Source: Pseudomonas beijingensis
GTDB taxonomy: Bacteria; Pseudomonadota; Gammaproteobacteria; Pseudomonadales; Pseudomonadaceae
DNA length: 64,000 bases
Assembly (NCBI RefSeq): GCF_030687295.1
Contig: NZ_CP117425.1
Location: forward strand, 2,360,001 to 2,424,000
Direction of reading: 5' to 3'
Shown: positions 56,812-64,000 of the stretch, in pieces
Layout of the letters: every line of letters begins with the position of its first letter
Position numbering within the stretch: the stretch's first letter is position 1
Notes under the pieces: model-generated
Database searches by the model: none
Seen by the model: the letters and a program-made list of their open reading frames with translations, nothing else
Told to the model about the DNA's origin: nothing
Position numbers and translations under genes: made by a program

Positions 56812-57171
56812 TTACGCCAGATGTTCAGGCTTCATCGGATCCCCTGGCTTGACGTCCAGTTGCTTGCGCACGTCTTCGAACATTTCGTCGTAGTACTTGT
56901 GCATCGAGCCGATGCTGGCGGTCTTGGGCAAGCCGTATTGCTGGGCGATACGCGTGGCATGGCGGGCGAAGTCGAAGGCCTGGTCCTTGGCCAGGAAGAA
57001 CGTCTTGTCCAAGGTCTTGTCTTCCACCGTGCCATGCACCCGGAACGACATGCCTGCGCCCTCCCTGGGGTCCTGCTCAACCTTGTAGTCGATGCACAGG
57101 TTGTAGCTGAAATCATCCTTGTTCAGCGCATGGCGCTCCATGTGCAGGTGACCGGGTTCGAACATGGCCAT
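56812..57171 (-). CDS. DUF5064 family protein
   Basis: The product is 119 aa from the ATG at 57171 (MAMFEPGHLHMERHALNKDD), with GGAGAG nine bases upstream. A second ATG two codons on is possible. Soluble, beta-rich first half (FSYNLCIDYKVEQDPREGAG) and helical C-terminus (KYYDEMFEDVRKQLDVKPGD). The family is small and found mainly in Pseudomonas; function unknown. It sits 65 bp after arcC on the same strand and may be read with it at low level. Confidence 0.75.
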   Translation of the reverse strand: MAMFEPGHLHMERHALNKDDFSYNLCIDYKVEQDPREGAGMSFRVHGTVEDKTLDKTFFLAKDQAFDFARHATRIAQQYGLPKTASIGSMHKYYDEMFEDVRKQLDVKPGDPMKPEHLA

Positions 57172-57236
57172 AAAACGACTCTCCTTCGAAGGCATGGGTG
57201 TAGGACAGACCCCGGATCCGCCCTGCAAGTTTCCTG

Positions 57237-58166
57237 TTATCGATAAGCGATGCCGGGTGTCGACGTGCTGATGCGCGTGCCGGCAGTGCCCTGGACGATA
57301 GCATCGATGTCCGACAGCGAACCGATCACCGCGACCTTGCCCGTGTTGCGCGCGAATTCGCAGGCGGCCTGCACCTTCGGCCCCATGGAGCCGGCGGCGA
57401 AGCCGAGGCGGTCCATTTCGTCGGGGTGGGCCTGGGCGATGGCTTTCTGGGTCGGTTTGCCGAAGTCGATGAACGCGGCGTTGACGTCGGTGGCGATCAC
57501 CAGCAGATCGCTTTCCAGCTGTTCGGCCAGCAGCGCCGAGCACAGGTCCTTGTCGATCACCGCTTCCACGCCTTGCAGCTTGCCGTCGGCGTCGTACATC
57601 GTCGGAATGCCGCCTCCGCCGGCGCAGATCACGATGCTGCCTTTTTCCAGCAGCCATTTGATCGGGCGGATCTCAAAGATGCGCTTGGGCCTGGGGCTTG
57701 CGACCACGCGACGAAACTTGTCGCCGTCGGGGGCGATGGTCCAGCCTTTTTCAGCGGCCAGTTTCTGCGCCTCCTCCTGGCTGTAGACCGGGCCGATAGG
57801 CTTGGTGGGGTTCTGGAAGGCCGGGTCGTTGCCATCCACTTCGACCTGGGTCAGCAGCGTGGCGAAGGGAACTTCGAAGTCCAGCAGATTGCCCAGTTCC
57901 TGTTCGATGATGTAGCCGATCATGCCTTCGGTTTCGGCGCCGAGCACGTCCAGCGGATACGGCGTGACCGAGGTGTAGGCCGCCGCCTGCAACGACAGCA
58001 GGCCGACCTGCGGGCCGTTGCCGTGGGCGATGACCAGTTGATTGCCGGGGTGGATCTTGGCGATCTGTTCGGTCGCGGTGCGGATGTTGCTGCGTTGATT
58101 GGCCGCGGTCAGGGGTTCACCCCGACGCAGGAGGGCGTTACCGCCCAGGGCAACGACGATGCGCAT
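57237..58166 (-). CDS. arcC: Carbamate kinase
   Basis: The product is 309 aa. It makes ATP from carbamoyl phosphate and ADP, last step of the arginine deiminase pathway. Blocks: [66 protein letters not shown]. Last arc gene; a REP pair separates it from arcB. Confidence 0.96.
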   Translation of the reverse strand: MRIVVALGGNALLRRGEPLTAANQRSNIRTATEQIAKIHPGNQLVIAHGNGPQVGLLSLQAAAYTSVTPYPLDVLGAETEGMIGYIIEQELGNLLDFEVPFATLLTQVEVDGNDPAFQNPTKPIGPVYSQEEAQKLAAEKGWTIAPDGDKFRRVVASPRPKRIFEIRPIKWLLEKGSIVICAGGGGIPTMYDADGKLQGVEAVIDKDLCSALLAEQLESDLLVIATDVNAAFIDFGKPTQKAIAQAHPDEMDRLGFAAGSMGPKVQAACEFARNTGKVAVIGSLSDIDAIVQGTAGTRISTSTPGIAYR

Positions 58167-58221
58167 GGTGCTGTCCTTTCAAAAATGGGTCGAACAACGC
58201 AGTTCCCTTGTGGAAGCTGGC

Positions 58222-58312
58222 CTGTGGGAGCAAGGCTTGCCCGCGATGCAAGCACCTCGGTGTAACTGATGGACCGAGGCGATGCCATCGCGGGCCAGCC
58301 TTGCTCCCACAG
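58222..58312. repeat. REP pair inside the arc operon (arcB-arcC)
   Basis: CTGTGGGAGCAAGGCTTGCC and an inverted partner, about 35-bp spacer, in the 195-bp gap between arcB and arcC. Stem-loops here could stabilise the upstream mRNA part. Confidence 0.88.
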
Positions 58313-58361
58313 ACCTTACCCCCAGAGATCTGCTTCTACAGAGAGCAAGCTGCGTTGGGTT

Positions 58362-59372
58362 CTAGATATCCGCCAACGCCGCCACCAGGATCGCCTTGAT
58401 GGTGTGCATGCGATTCTCCGCCTGCTCGAAGGCGATGTTGGCCGGGGACTCGAATACCTCCTCGGTCACTTCCACGCCGTTGGCCAGGTTCGGATAACGG
58501 GCGGCGATGTCTTTGCCGACCTTGGTTTCGCTGTTATGGAACGCTGGCAGGCAGTGCATGAATTTCACCCGCGGGTTACCCGAGGCTTTCATCATTTGCG
58601 CGTTGACCTGGTAGGGCAGCAATTGCTCGATGCGTTCATCCCAGGCTTCCACCGGTTCACCCATGGACACCCAGATATCGGTGTGGATGAAGTCCACGCC
58701 CTTGACCGCTTCCTTCGGGTCTTCGGTGATGGTGATGCGTGCGCCACTTTCGGCAGCGAAGGCCTGGCACTGGTCGATGAAGTCCTGGTGCGGCCACAGG
58801 GCTTTCGGTGCGCCGATGCGTACGTCCATGCCCAGTTTGGCGCCGATCATCAGCAGCGAATTGCCCATGTTGTAGCGGGCATCGCCCAGGTAGGCGTAGC
58901 TGATGTCATGCAGCGGCTTGTCGCTGTGTTCGCGCATGGTCAGGGTGTCGGCGATCATTTGGGTGGGGTGGAATTCGGCGGTCAGGCCGTTGAACACCGG
59001 CACCCCGGCGAACTTGGCCAGTTCCTCGACGATCTCCTGTTCGAAGCCACGGTATTCGATGGCGTCGAACATCCGCCCCAGGACCCGGGCGGTGTCTTTC
59101 ATGCTTTCCTTGTGGCCGATCTGCGACGACACCGGGTCGATGTAGGTGACGTGGGCGCCTTGGTCATGGGCCGCGACTTCGAAGGCGCAGCGGGTGCGGG
59201 TCGAGGTTTTCTCGAAGATCAGCGCGATGTTTTTGCCTTGCAGGTGTGGACGCTCGGTGCCGGTGTATTTGGCACGCTTGAGGTCGCGGGACAGGTCCAG
59301 CAAGTAATGCAGCTCGCGAGGGGTGTGGTGCATCAGACTCAGCAGGCTGCGGTTGCGCATATTGAACGCCAT
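58362..59372 (-). CDS. arcB: Catabolic ornithine carbamoyltransferase
   Basis: The product is 336 aa. Carbamoyl-phosphate site STRTRC in [20 protein letters not shown], the ornithine-side HCLPAFHN motif (HCLPA), and the late region [10 protein letters not shown]. In the pathway it turns citrulline and phosphate into ornithine and carbamoyl phosphate. 84 bp after arcA. Confidence 0.96.
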   Translation of the reverse strand: MAFNMRNRSLLSLMHHTPRELHYLLDLSRDLKRAKYTGTERPHLQGKNIALIFEKTSTRTRCAFEVAAHDQGAHVTYIDPVSSQIGHKESMKDTARVLGRMFDAIEYRGFEQEIVEELAKFAGVPVFNGLTAEFHPTQMIADTLTMREHSDKPLHDISYAYLGDARYNMGNSLLMIGAKLGMDVRIGAPKALWPHQDFIDQCQAFAAESGARITITEDPKEAVKGVDFIHTDIWVSMGEPVEAWDERIEQLLPYQVNAQMMKASGNPRVKFMHCLPAFHNSETKVGKDIAARYPNLANGVEVTEEVFESPANIAFEQAENRMHTIKAILVAALADI

Positions 59373-59456
59373 GATGTGGATCTCCTCAGGTGTAGGTTAT
59401 CCCCGGGGCCGGTCTCTGCCGTGGGATGGAGAGCGTTGCCGGCCCAGGCTCAAAGG

Positions 59457-60713
59457 TCAGTAATCGATCGGGTCGCGGATGATCGGACAGGTCATGCAAT
59501 GACCACCGCCCCGGCCACGGCCCAGCTCGCTGGCGCTGATGGTGATGACTTCCACGCCGGCCTTGCGCAGCAGGGTGTTGGTGTAGGTGTTGCGGTCGTA
59601 GCCGATCACCACGCCCGGTTCCAGGGCCACCACGTTGTTGCCGTCGTCCCATTGCTCGCGTTCGGCGGCGAAGCTGTTGCCACCGGTTTCCACTACCCGC
59701 AATGCCGGCAGCTTGAGGGCCGAGGCGACGGTGTCGAGGAAGCTGCCTTCTTCGCGGCGCACATCGATGCCGCCGGGCTTGCTCTCGTCAGGGCGCAGGG
59801 AGAAGGCGACAATCTGGCTCACCACTTCCGGGAAAACCGTGACCAGATCGCGGTCGCAGAAGCTGAACACGGTGTCCAGGTGCATGGCGGCCCGGGATTT
59901 CGGCAGGCCGGCGACGATCACCCGCTCCACGGCCTTGTGCTTGAACAGGTTCAGCGCCAACTGGCCGATGGCCTGGCGGGACGAGCGTTCGCCCATGCCG
60001 ATCAGCACCACGCCGTTGCCAATGGGCATCACGTCGCCGCCTTCGAGGGTGGCGTTGCCATGTTCCTGGTCCGGGTCGCCGTACCAGACCTGGAAATCCG
60101 CCTGGGTGAACTCGGGGTGGAATTTATAGATGGCGCTGGCCAGCAGGGTTTCCTGGCGCCGCGCCGGCCAGTACATCGGGTTCAGGGTCACGCCGCCGTA
60201 GATCCAGCACGTGGTGTCGCGGGTGAACTGGGTGTTGGGCAGCGGCGGCAGGATGAAACTGGAGTGCCCGAGGAAGTCGCGGAACATCTGGATGGTCTTG
60301 CCACCGAAGCTGTCCGGCAGGTCATCGGCCGAGACGCCGCCGATCAGGAATTCGGCGATATGGCGCGGTTCCAGGCTGCGCAGCCACGAACCGACTTCAT
60401 TCACCAGGCCCAGGCCCACCGAATTGGCGGTGATCTTGCGCTGCAGGATCCAGTCCAGGGCTTCGGGAATGGCGACGATGTCGGTCAGCAGGTTGTGCAT
60501 TTCCAGCACGTCGATGTCCCGCTCGCGCATCTTGGTGACGAAATCGAAATGGTCGCGCTTGGCCTGGTTGACCCAGATGACGTCATCGAACAGCAGCTCG
60601 TCGCAGTTGTTCGGGGTCAGCCGTTGGTGGGCCAGGCCTGGGGAACAGACCATGACTTTACGTAATTTTCCGGCTTCGGAATGAACGCCGTACTTCACTT
60701 TTTCCGTGGTCAT
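59457..60713 (-). CDS. arcA: Arginine deiminase
   Basis: The product is 418 aa. It hydrolyses arginine to citrulline and ammonia. The catalytic Cys is near the C-terminus in [10 protein letters not shown]. Other blocks are [33 protein letters not shown] and [16 protein letters not shown]. 31 bp after arcD. Confidence 0.97.
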   Translation of the reverse strand: MTTEKVKYGVHSEAGKLRKVMVCSPGLAHQRLTPNNCDELLFDDVIWVNQAKRDHFDFVTKMRERDIDVLEMHNLLTDIVAIPEALDWILQRKITANSVGLGLVNEVGSWLRSLEPRHIAEFLIGGVSADDLPDSFGGKTIQMFRDFLGHSSFILPPLPNTQFTRDTTCWIYGGVTLNPMYWPARRQETLLASAIYKFHPEFTQADFQVWYGDPDQEHGNATLEGGDVMPIGNGVVLIGMGERSSRQAIGQLALNLFKHKAVERVIVAGLPKSRAAMHLDTVFSFCDRDLVTVFPEVVSQIVAFSLRPDESKPGGIDVRREEGSFLDTVASALKLPALRVVETGGNSFAAEREQWDDGNNVVALEPGVVIGYDRNTYTNTLLRKAGVEVITISASELGRGRGGGHCMTCPIIRDPIDY

Positions 60714-60744
60714 TACACATCCTCCCGTTAAAACAATCAGCCAA

Positions 60745-62172
60745 CTACAAGGTCAGGAAGCCGTCGTAGAGCCCGTAGGCCGCCACCAGGGCGCCTGCGA
60801 TCACTGCGGCGAAAATCAGCTTCTCGACAGCGGTAAAAATCGGTTTGCCCAACTCGTGCTTGGCCTTGGCGAACAGAATCGCGCCGGGGGCATAGAGCAG
60901 GGCGGAGAGCAGCAGGTACTTGATCCCGCCGGCATATAGCAGCCACACCGCGTAGATCAGGGCGATGGCGCCGATGAGCAGGTCCTTGCGGCGCTCGGCC
61001 AGGGCGTTTTCATAGGTCTCGCCGCGCACCGCCAGCAGCACGGCGTAGGCCGCCGACCACAGGTACGGCACCAGGATCATCGAGGTGGCGAGGTAGATCA
61101 GTGACAGGTAAGTGCTGGCCGAGAACAGGGTGATGATCAGGAACAGCTGGACCATCGCGTTGGTCAGCCACAGGGCATTGGCCGGTACGTGGTTGGCGTT
61201 CTCCCGACGCAGGAACTCGGGCATGGTGTGGTCCTTGGCGGCGGCGAACATGATCTCGGCGCACAGCAGCACCCAGGACAGCAGGGCGCCGAGCAGCGAA
61301 ATCACCAGGCCGACGCTGATCAGCACCGCGCCCCAATGCCCCACGACATGCTCCAGCACGGCGGCCATGGACGGGTTCTGCAACTTCGCCAATTCCGGCT
61401 GGGTCATGATGCCCAGGGACAGCACGTTCACCAGCACCAGGAACAGCAACACGGTGATGAAGCCGATCACGGTGGCCTTGCCGACGTCGCTGCGTTTCTC
61501 GGCGCGGGCGGAAAAAATACTCGCGCCCTCAATGCCGATGAACACCCACACGGTGACCAGCATCATGCGCCGCACTTGGGTCATCACGCTGCCCAGGTCC
61601 GGATTTTTCAGGCCCCAGATGTCGGCGGTGAAGATATCGAGCTTGAAGGCGAACACCGCGATCAGCACGAACAGTACCAGCGGTACGATCTTGGCCACGG
61701 TGGTCACCAGGTTGATGAACGCGGCTTCCTTGATGCCGCGCAGCACCAGCCAATGCACTGCCCACAACAACACCGAGGCGCCGATCACCGCTGCGACGGT
61801 ATTGCCTTCGCCAAAGATCGGGAAGAAGTAGCCCAAGGTGCTGAACAGCAACACGAAGTAACCGACGTTGCCCAGCCAGGCGCTGATCCAGTAGCCCCAG
61901 GCCGACGAAAAGGCCATGTAGTCGCCGAACCCGGCCTTGGCGTAGGCATACACGCCGCCGTCCAGGTCGGGCTTGCGGTTGGCCAGGGTCTGGAACACGA
62001 AGGCCAGGGTCAGCATGCCGACAGCGGTGATGGCCCAGCCGATCAGCACGGCGCCGACATCGGCACTGGCGGCCATGTTCTGGGGTAGGGAGAAAATCCC
62101 GCCACCGATCATTGAACCCACTACCAGGGCGACCAGCGCACCCAGTCGAAGTTTTCCGGGGGTATCAGACAT
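60745..62172 (-). CDS. arcD: Arginine/ornithine antiporter
   Basis: The product is 475 aa with about 12-13 membrane segments of the APC superfamily. The start reads [20 protein letters not shown] with the Gly-rich TM1 break, and [20 protein letters not shown] is the family block. It exchanges outside arginine for inside ornithine, without energy cost. First gene of arcDABC; a candidate ANR box lies about 68 bp upstream. Confidence 0.96.
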   Translation of the reverse strand: MSDTPGKLRLGALVALVVGSMIGGGIFSLPQNMAASADVGAVLIGWAITAVGMLTLAFVFQTLANRKPDLDGGVYAYAKAGFGDYMAFSSAWGYWISAWLGNVGYFVLLFSTLGYFFPIFGEGNTVAAVIGASVLLWAVHWLVLRGIKEAAFINLVTTVAKIVPLVLFVLIAVFAFKLDIFTADIWGLKNPDLGSVMTQVRRMMLVTVWVFIGIEGASIFSARAEKRSDVGKATVIGFITVLLFLVLVNVLSLGIMTQPELAKLQNPSMAAVLEHVVGHWGAVLISVGLVISLLGALLSWVLLCAEIMFAAAKDHTMPEFLRRENANHVPANALWLTNAMVQLFLIITLFSASTYLSLIYLATSMILVPYLWSAAYAVLLAVRGETYENALAERRKDLLIGAIALIYAVWLLYAGGIKYLLLSALLYAPGAILFAKAKHELGKPIFTAVEKLIFAAVIAGALVAAYGLYDGFLTL

Positions 62173-62233
62173 TGCATGACTCCCATGCGAGGGAAGAGAG
62201 TCACCAGCCTAAGTCGATTCGAACGGTCGGCAG

Positions 62234-62247
62234 CTGATCTGGGTCAG
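62234..62247 (-). promoter_or_regulatory. Candidate ANR (FNR-type) box of arcDABC
   Basis: CTGATCTGGGTCAG reads CTGAC-CCAG-ATCAG on the minus strand, compared with TTGAT-N4-ATCAA. It has dyad symmetry and is centred about 68 bp before the arcD start, compatible with a -41.5 site and a short leader. Anr control of this operon is established in P. aeruginosa. Confidence 0.55.
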
Positions 62248-62252
62248 GTAAC

Positions 62253-62406
62253 CTGTGGACGCGAGCTCGCTCGCAATGGCGCAGACAATTTGGCGACGGG
62301 TGGGCCGCTATCGCGAGCAAGCTCGCTCCCACAAGGGGTTGGCGTTGTACACAAATAAGTTTCCGCTGCAGATCCACTGTGGGAGCGAGCTTGCTCGCGA
62401 TAGCGA
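62253..62406. repeat. Three REP copies upstream of arcD
   Basis: A diverged copy at 62253, an inverted copy ending at 62333, and a direct copy at 62377-62406. The cluster fills the space from the ANR-box candidate to the CoA-transferase stop. Confidence 0.85.
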
Positions 62407-62414
62407 TTGAACGG

Positions 62415-63761
62415 TCACCACTGCGCGCGATGAGCCCCGAGCTCGGCGGCTGGCAAGGCCCACTGCAACGGCGTTGCGGAAATTTTCAGCGGTACCTGCA
62501 ATCGATGCGCCGGGCCCCAGGGTGTCTGCTCCACCAGGAGTTCCTGGTCGCTCTCGTCTTCAGGTCGCAACCCGGCCTCGCTTGCGGCCCCACGCTCGAT
62601 CAACAGCTTCGCCGTGCGCGCCAGTGACAAGCGGGCCGAGCCGCCGTGGCCGCTTTCCAGGCGCCGGGTCAACAGCACCAGGACACTGGCCGCCAGCAGA
62701 TAGCCGGTGCCATGATCCAGCGCTTGCACCGGCAGCGGCGTCGGCTTGTCGCTGTGTTTCCAAGCCATGCCGGCTTCGGCAATGCCGCTGCTCATTTGCA
62801 CCAGGCTGTCGAAGCCGCGACGGTTCTGCCACGGGCCGCTCCAGCCGTAGGCATTGAGGCTGACGTCGATCAGGCCCGGGGCCAGTTGCCGGCGCTGCTC
62901 GGCGCCATAGCCCAGGTGTTCCAGGGCATCGGCACGGTAGCCGTGCAGGAGAATGTCGGTGTCCTTGAGCAGTGCCTCGAACGCTGCGCGATCATCGGCC
63001 CGATGCAAGTCGAGGCGGGCGCAGCGTTTGCCCAAGGTGACTTCCGGGACCACGCCAGGCTCGTTCCAGGTCGGCGGATCGATGCGCAGCACGTCGGCCC
63101 CCAGGCCCGCGAGGAAACGGCTGGCGATGGGGCCGGCCAGCACGCGGGTCAGGTCCAGGACCTTGAGGCCCGCCAGCGGCTGAGTCACGGCGCCGAGCCA
63201 GGGTTTGCGCTGCTCCGCAGTCGTTTCACTCAGGTGCACCAGCGGCTCGGCATTGACCGCCAGACCCTGAGGGTGGGTTTGCCAGGCCTGCCACGAACGC
63301 ATCTCGGCGGCGCAACCGCCTGCGTCGACCACGGCCTGTTCCAGCTCGGCCTTGTTCCAGCGGGCCACCCTGGCCGCCATGTCGGCGCGGTCGGTGCAGG
63401 TGCCGAGGACCTTTTCCGCGGCCAGGCGATGATGCGGTGCGTTGGTGTGCAGGCGAATCCAGCCGTCGGCGCTGGCGTAGTCGCCGGCCACCGCGTCCCA
63501 CATTGGCGGCACGCTCCAGCCGATGGGGCGCAGGGACGTGGAGAACCAGAACGACGCCAGGCGCCGGTCGACCTCGACGGGTGGCCGGCGGCCGGTTTGC
63601 TGGTGGATGAGCGCGGCGGTCGCCTGGCCGGCCACGGCGATGCTGGCGCTGGCCAACTCCGTGACGGCGAAGGCCGAGGGCAGGGCGCCTTCACCGCTGA
63701 AGGTGATTGGAGTCGTGGGCAAGCCGAGTGCGGCTTGCATGGACGTGAGCAGATCTGCCAT
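62415..63761 (-). CDS. CaiB/BaiF-family CoA transferase
   Basis: The product is 448 aa. Class III CoA-transferase blocks are present: LKVLDLTRVLAGPIASRFLA, GADVLRIDPP, and RGFDSLVQMSSGIAEA. The core lies in the C-terminal two thirds; the first 170 aa are a second, more diverged copy (SFWFSTSLRPIGWSVPPMWD). Acyl-CoA substrate unknown. Single gene, ends near the REP cluster. Confidence 0.85.
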   Translation of the reverse strand: MADLLTSMQAALGLPTTPITFSGEGALPSAFAVTELASASIAVAGQATAALIHQQTGRRPPVEVDRRLASFWFSTSLRPIGWSVPPMWDAVAGDYASADGWIRLHTNAPHHRLAAEKVLGTCTDRADMAARVARWNKAELEQAVVDAGGCAAEMRSWQAWQTHPQGLAVNAEPLVHLSETTAEQRKPWLGAVTQPLAGLKVLDLTRVLAGPIASRFLAGLGADVLRIDPPTWNEPGVVPEVTLGKRCARLDLHRADDRAAFEALLKDTDILLHGYRADALEHLGYGAEQRRQLAPGLIDVSLNAYGWSGPWQNRRGFDSLVQMSSGIAEAGMAWKHSDKPTPLPVQALDHGTGYLLAASVLVLLTRRLESGHGGSARLSLARTAKLLIERGAASEAGLRPEDESDQELLVEQTPWGPAHRLQVPLKISATPLQWALPAAELGAHRAQW

Positions 63762-63795
63762 CGAAAGCCCTCCAGTACGAGAGGGCGATCATAGT

Positions 63796-64000
63796 TCAAA
63801 AATCCGTTGGGGGCCGCTTGGCGGCCCAGCGGGAGCAAGCTCCCTCGCCACAATTGCCTTGCACCTGTTCCGGTCGCGACCAGATCCACAGGTTGCCCAG
63901 GCCCATGCCAGCGAGCGCCAGGTAAACCGGCCAGCCGTGGTCGAGCATCACTAGCATCAATCCTGCGCAGAGCAGCATGCTGGCGGTGGCGCCGACCTTG
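63796..64000 (-). CDS. 3' end of a membrane-protein gene, cut by the right edge
   Basis: The frame is open from the edge to a TAG at 63796. It shows two membrane segments (MLLCAGLMLVMLDHGWPVYL, then LALAGMGLGNLWIWS) and the tail SRPEQVQGNCGEGACSRWAA. The tail overlaps the palindrome at 63828-63851, so it is repeat-derived. Family not recognised from the visible 67 codons. Confidence 0.5.
   Translation of the reverse strand, partial: KVGATASMLLCAGLMLVMLDHGWPVYLALAGMGLGNLWIWSRPEQVQGNCGEGACSRWAAKRPPTDF
63828..63851. repeat. Palindrome of GAGGGAGCAAGCTCCC class
   Basis: CAGCGGGAGCAAGCTCCCTC followed by GCCAC. Same class as 6101-6217 and 15447-15474, here inside the coding end of the right-edge gene. 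Confidence 0.75.

Noticed and set aside
57174..57657. Extension of the DUF5064 frame upstream through arcC
   Set aside because: The upstream part runs antisense-like through a different frame of arcC, with no family content. A ribosome site stands before the ATG at 57171.

Overview
The window is a high-GC, densely coded chromosomal segment of a Pseudomonas, almost certainly of the P. fluorescens group. The evidence is the gene content (dcd, dinG, pdxH, arcDABC, pobA/pobR, the braC-livHMGF set and aotJQMOP-like genes) and the roughly seventeen intergenic loci carrying the Pseudomonas REP palindrome (core GAGCGAGCTTGCTCGCGA and variants). No rRNA, tRNA, CRISPR array or prophage was seen.

Layout. 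1-2.8 kb: DUF481 protein, cold-shock protein, dcd and a small Pro-rich protein. 2.9-15.2 kb: the four-gene ligase-associated DNA-repair cluster (exonuclease, ATP-dependent ligase, Lhr-type helicase, PdeM phosphoesterase), split in two by a five-gene basic-amino-acid ABC transporter operon (aotJQMOP-like) and an AT-rich acyltransferase gene. 15.5-24.2 kb: QuiP-like acylase, isochorismatase-type hydrolase, SEC-C/YchJ proteins, LEA14-like lipoprotein, two tandem OmpA lipoproteins with matching leaders, DUF1145 plus a collagen-like secreted protein, and a CopD-like membrane protein. 24.3-30.7 kb: dinG, an EstB-type hydrolase, an OmpA lipoprotein with WWPF repeats, pdxH and a glycine-zipper lipoprotein. 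30.7-32.9 kb: two inverted copies of a roughly 270-bp repeat, one split by a decayed IS110-family element of the IS1111 group. 32.9-42.5 kb: nhaA, a cysteine-synthase-like enzyme, an FAD oxidoreductase, an SDR/LysR divergent pair and a bufferin-type copper-peptide operon (bufABCD) whose last gene is frameshifted. 42.6-47.6 kb: branched-chain amino-acid ABC transporter. 48-50.7 kb: a 725-aa protein with the full set of FtsZ/tubulin GTPase loops. 51-56.4 kb: two MFS transporters and pobA/pobR. 56.4-64 kb: arginine deiminase operon arcDABC with a candidate ANR box, a CoA transferase, and the end of one membrane-protein gene.

Functional themes are arginine and branched-chain amino-acid use, DNA damage repair, the envelope (several OmpA and small lipoproteins) and copper defence. 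The three most notable items are: (i) the noncoding right end of the IS1111-type element, which folds into a bridge-RNA-like structure whose loop arms match the two sides of its own insertion site; (ii) the orphan FtsZ/tubulin-like GTPase; and (iii) the bufferin operon. All calls come from reading the sequence by eye; no database search was run.
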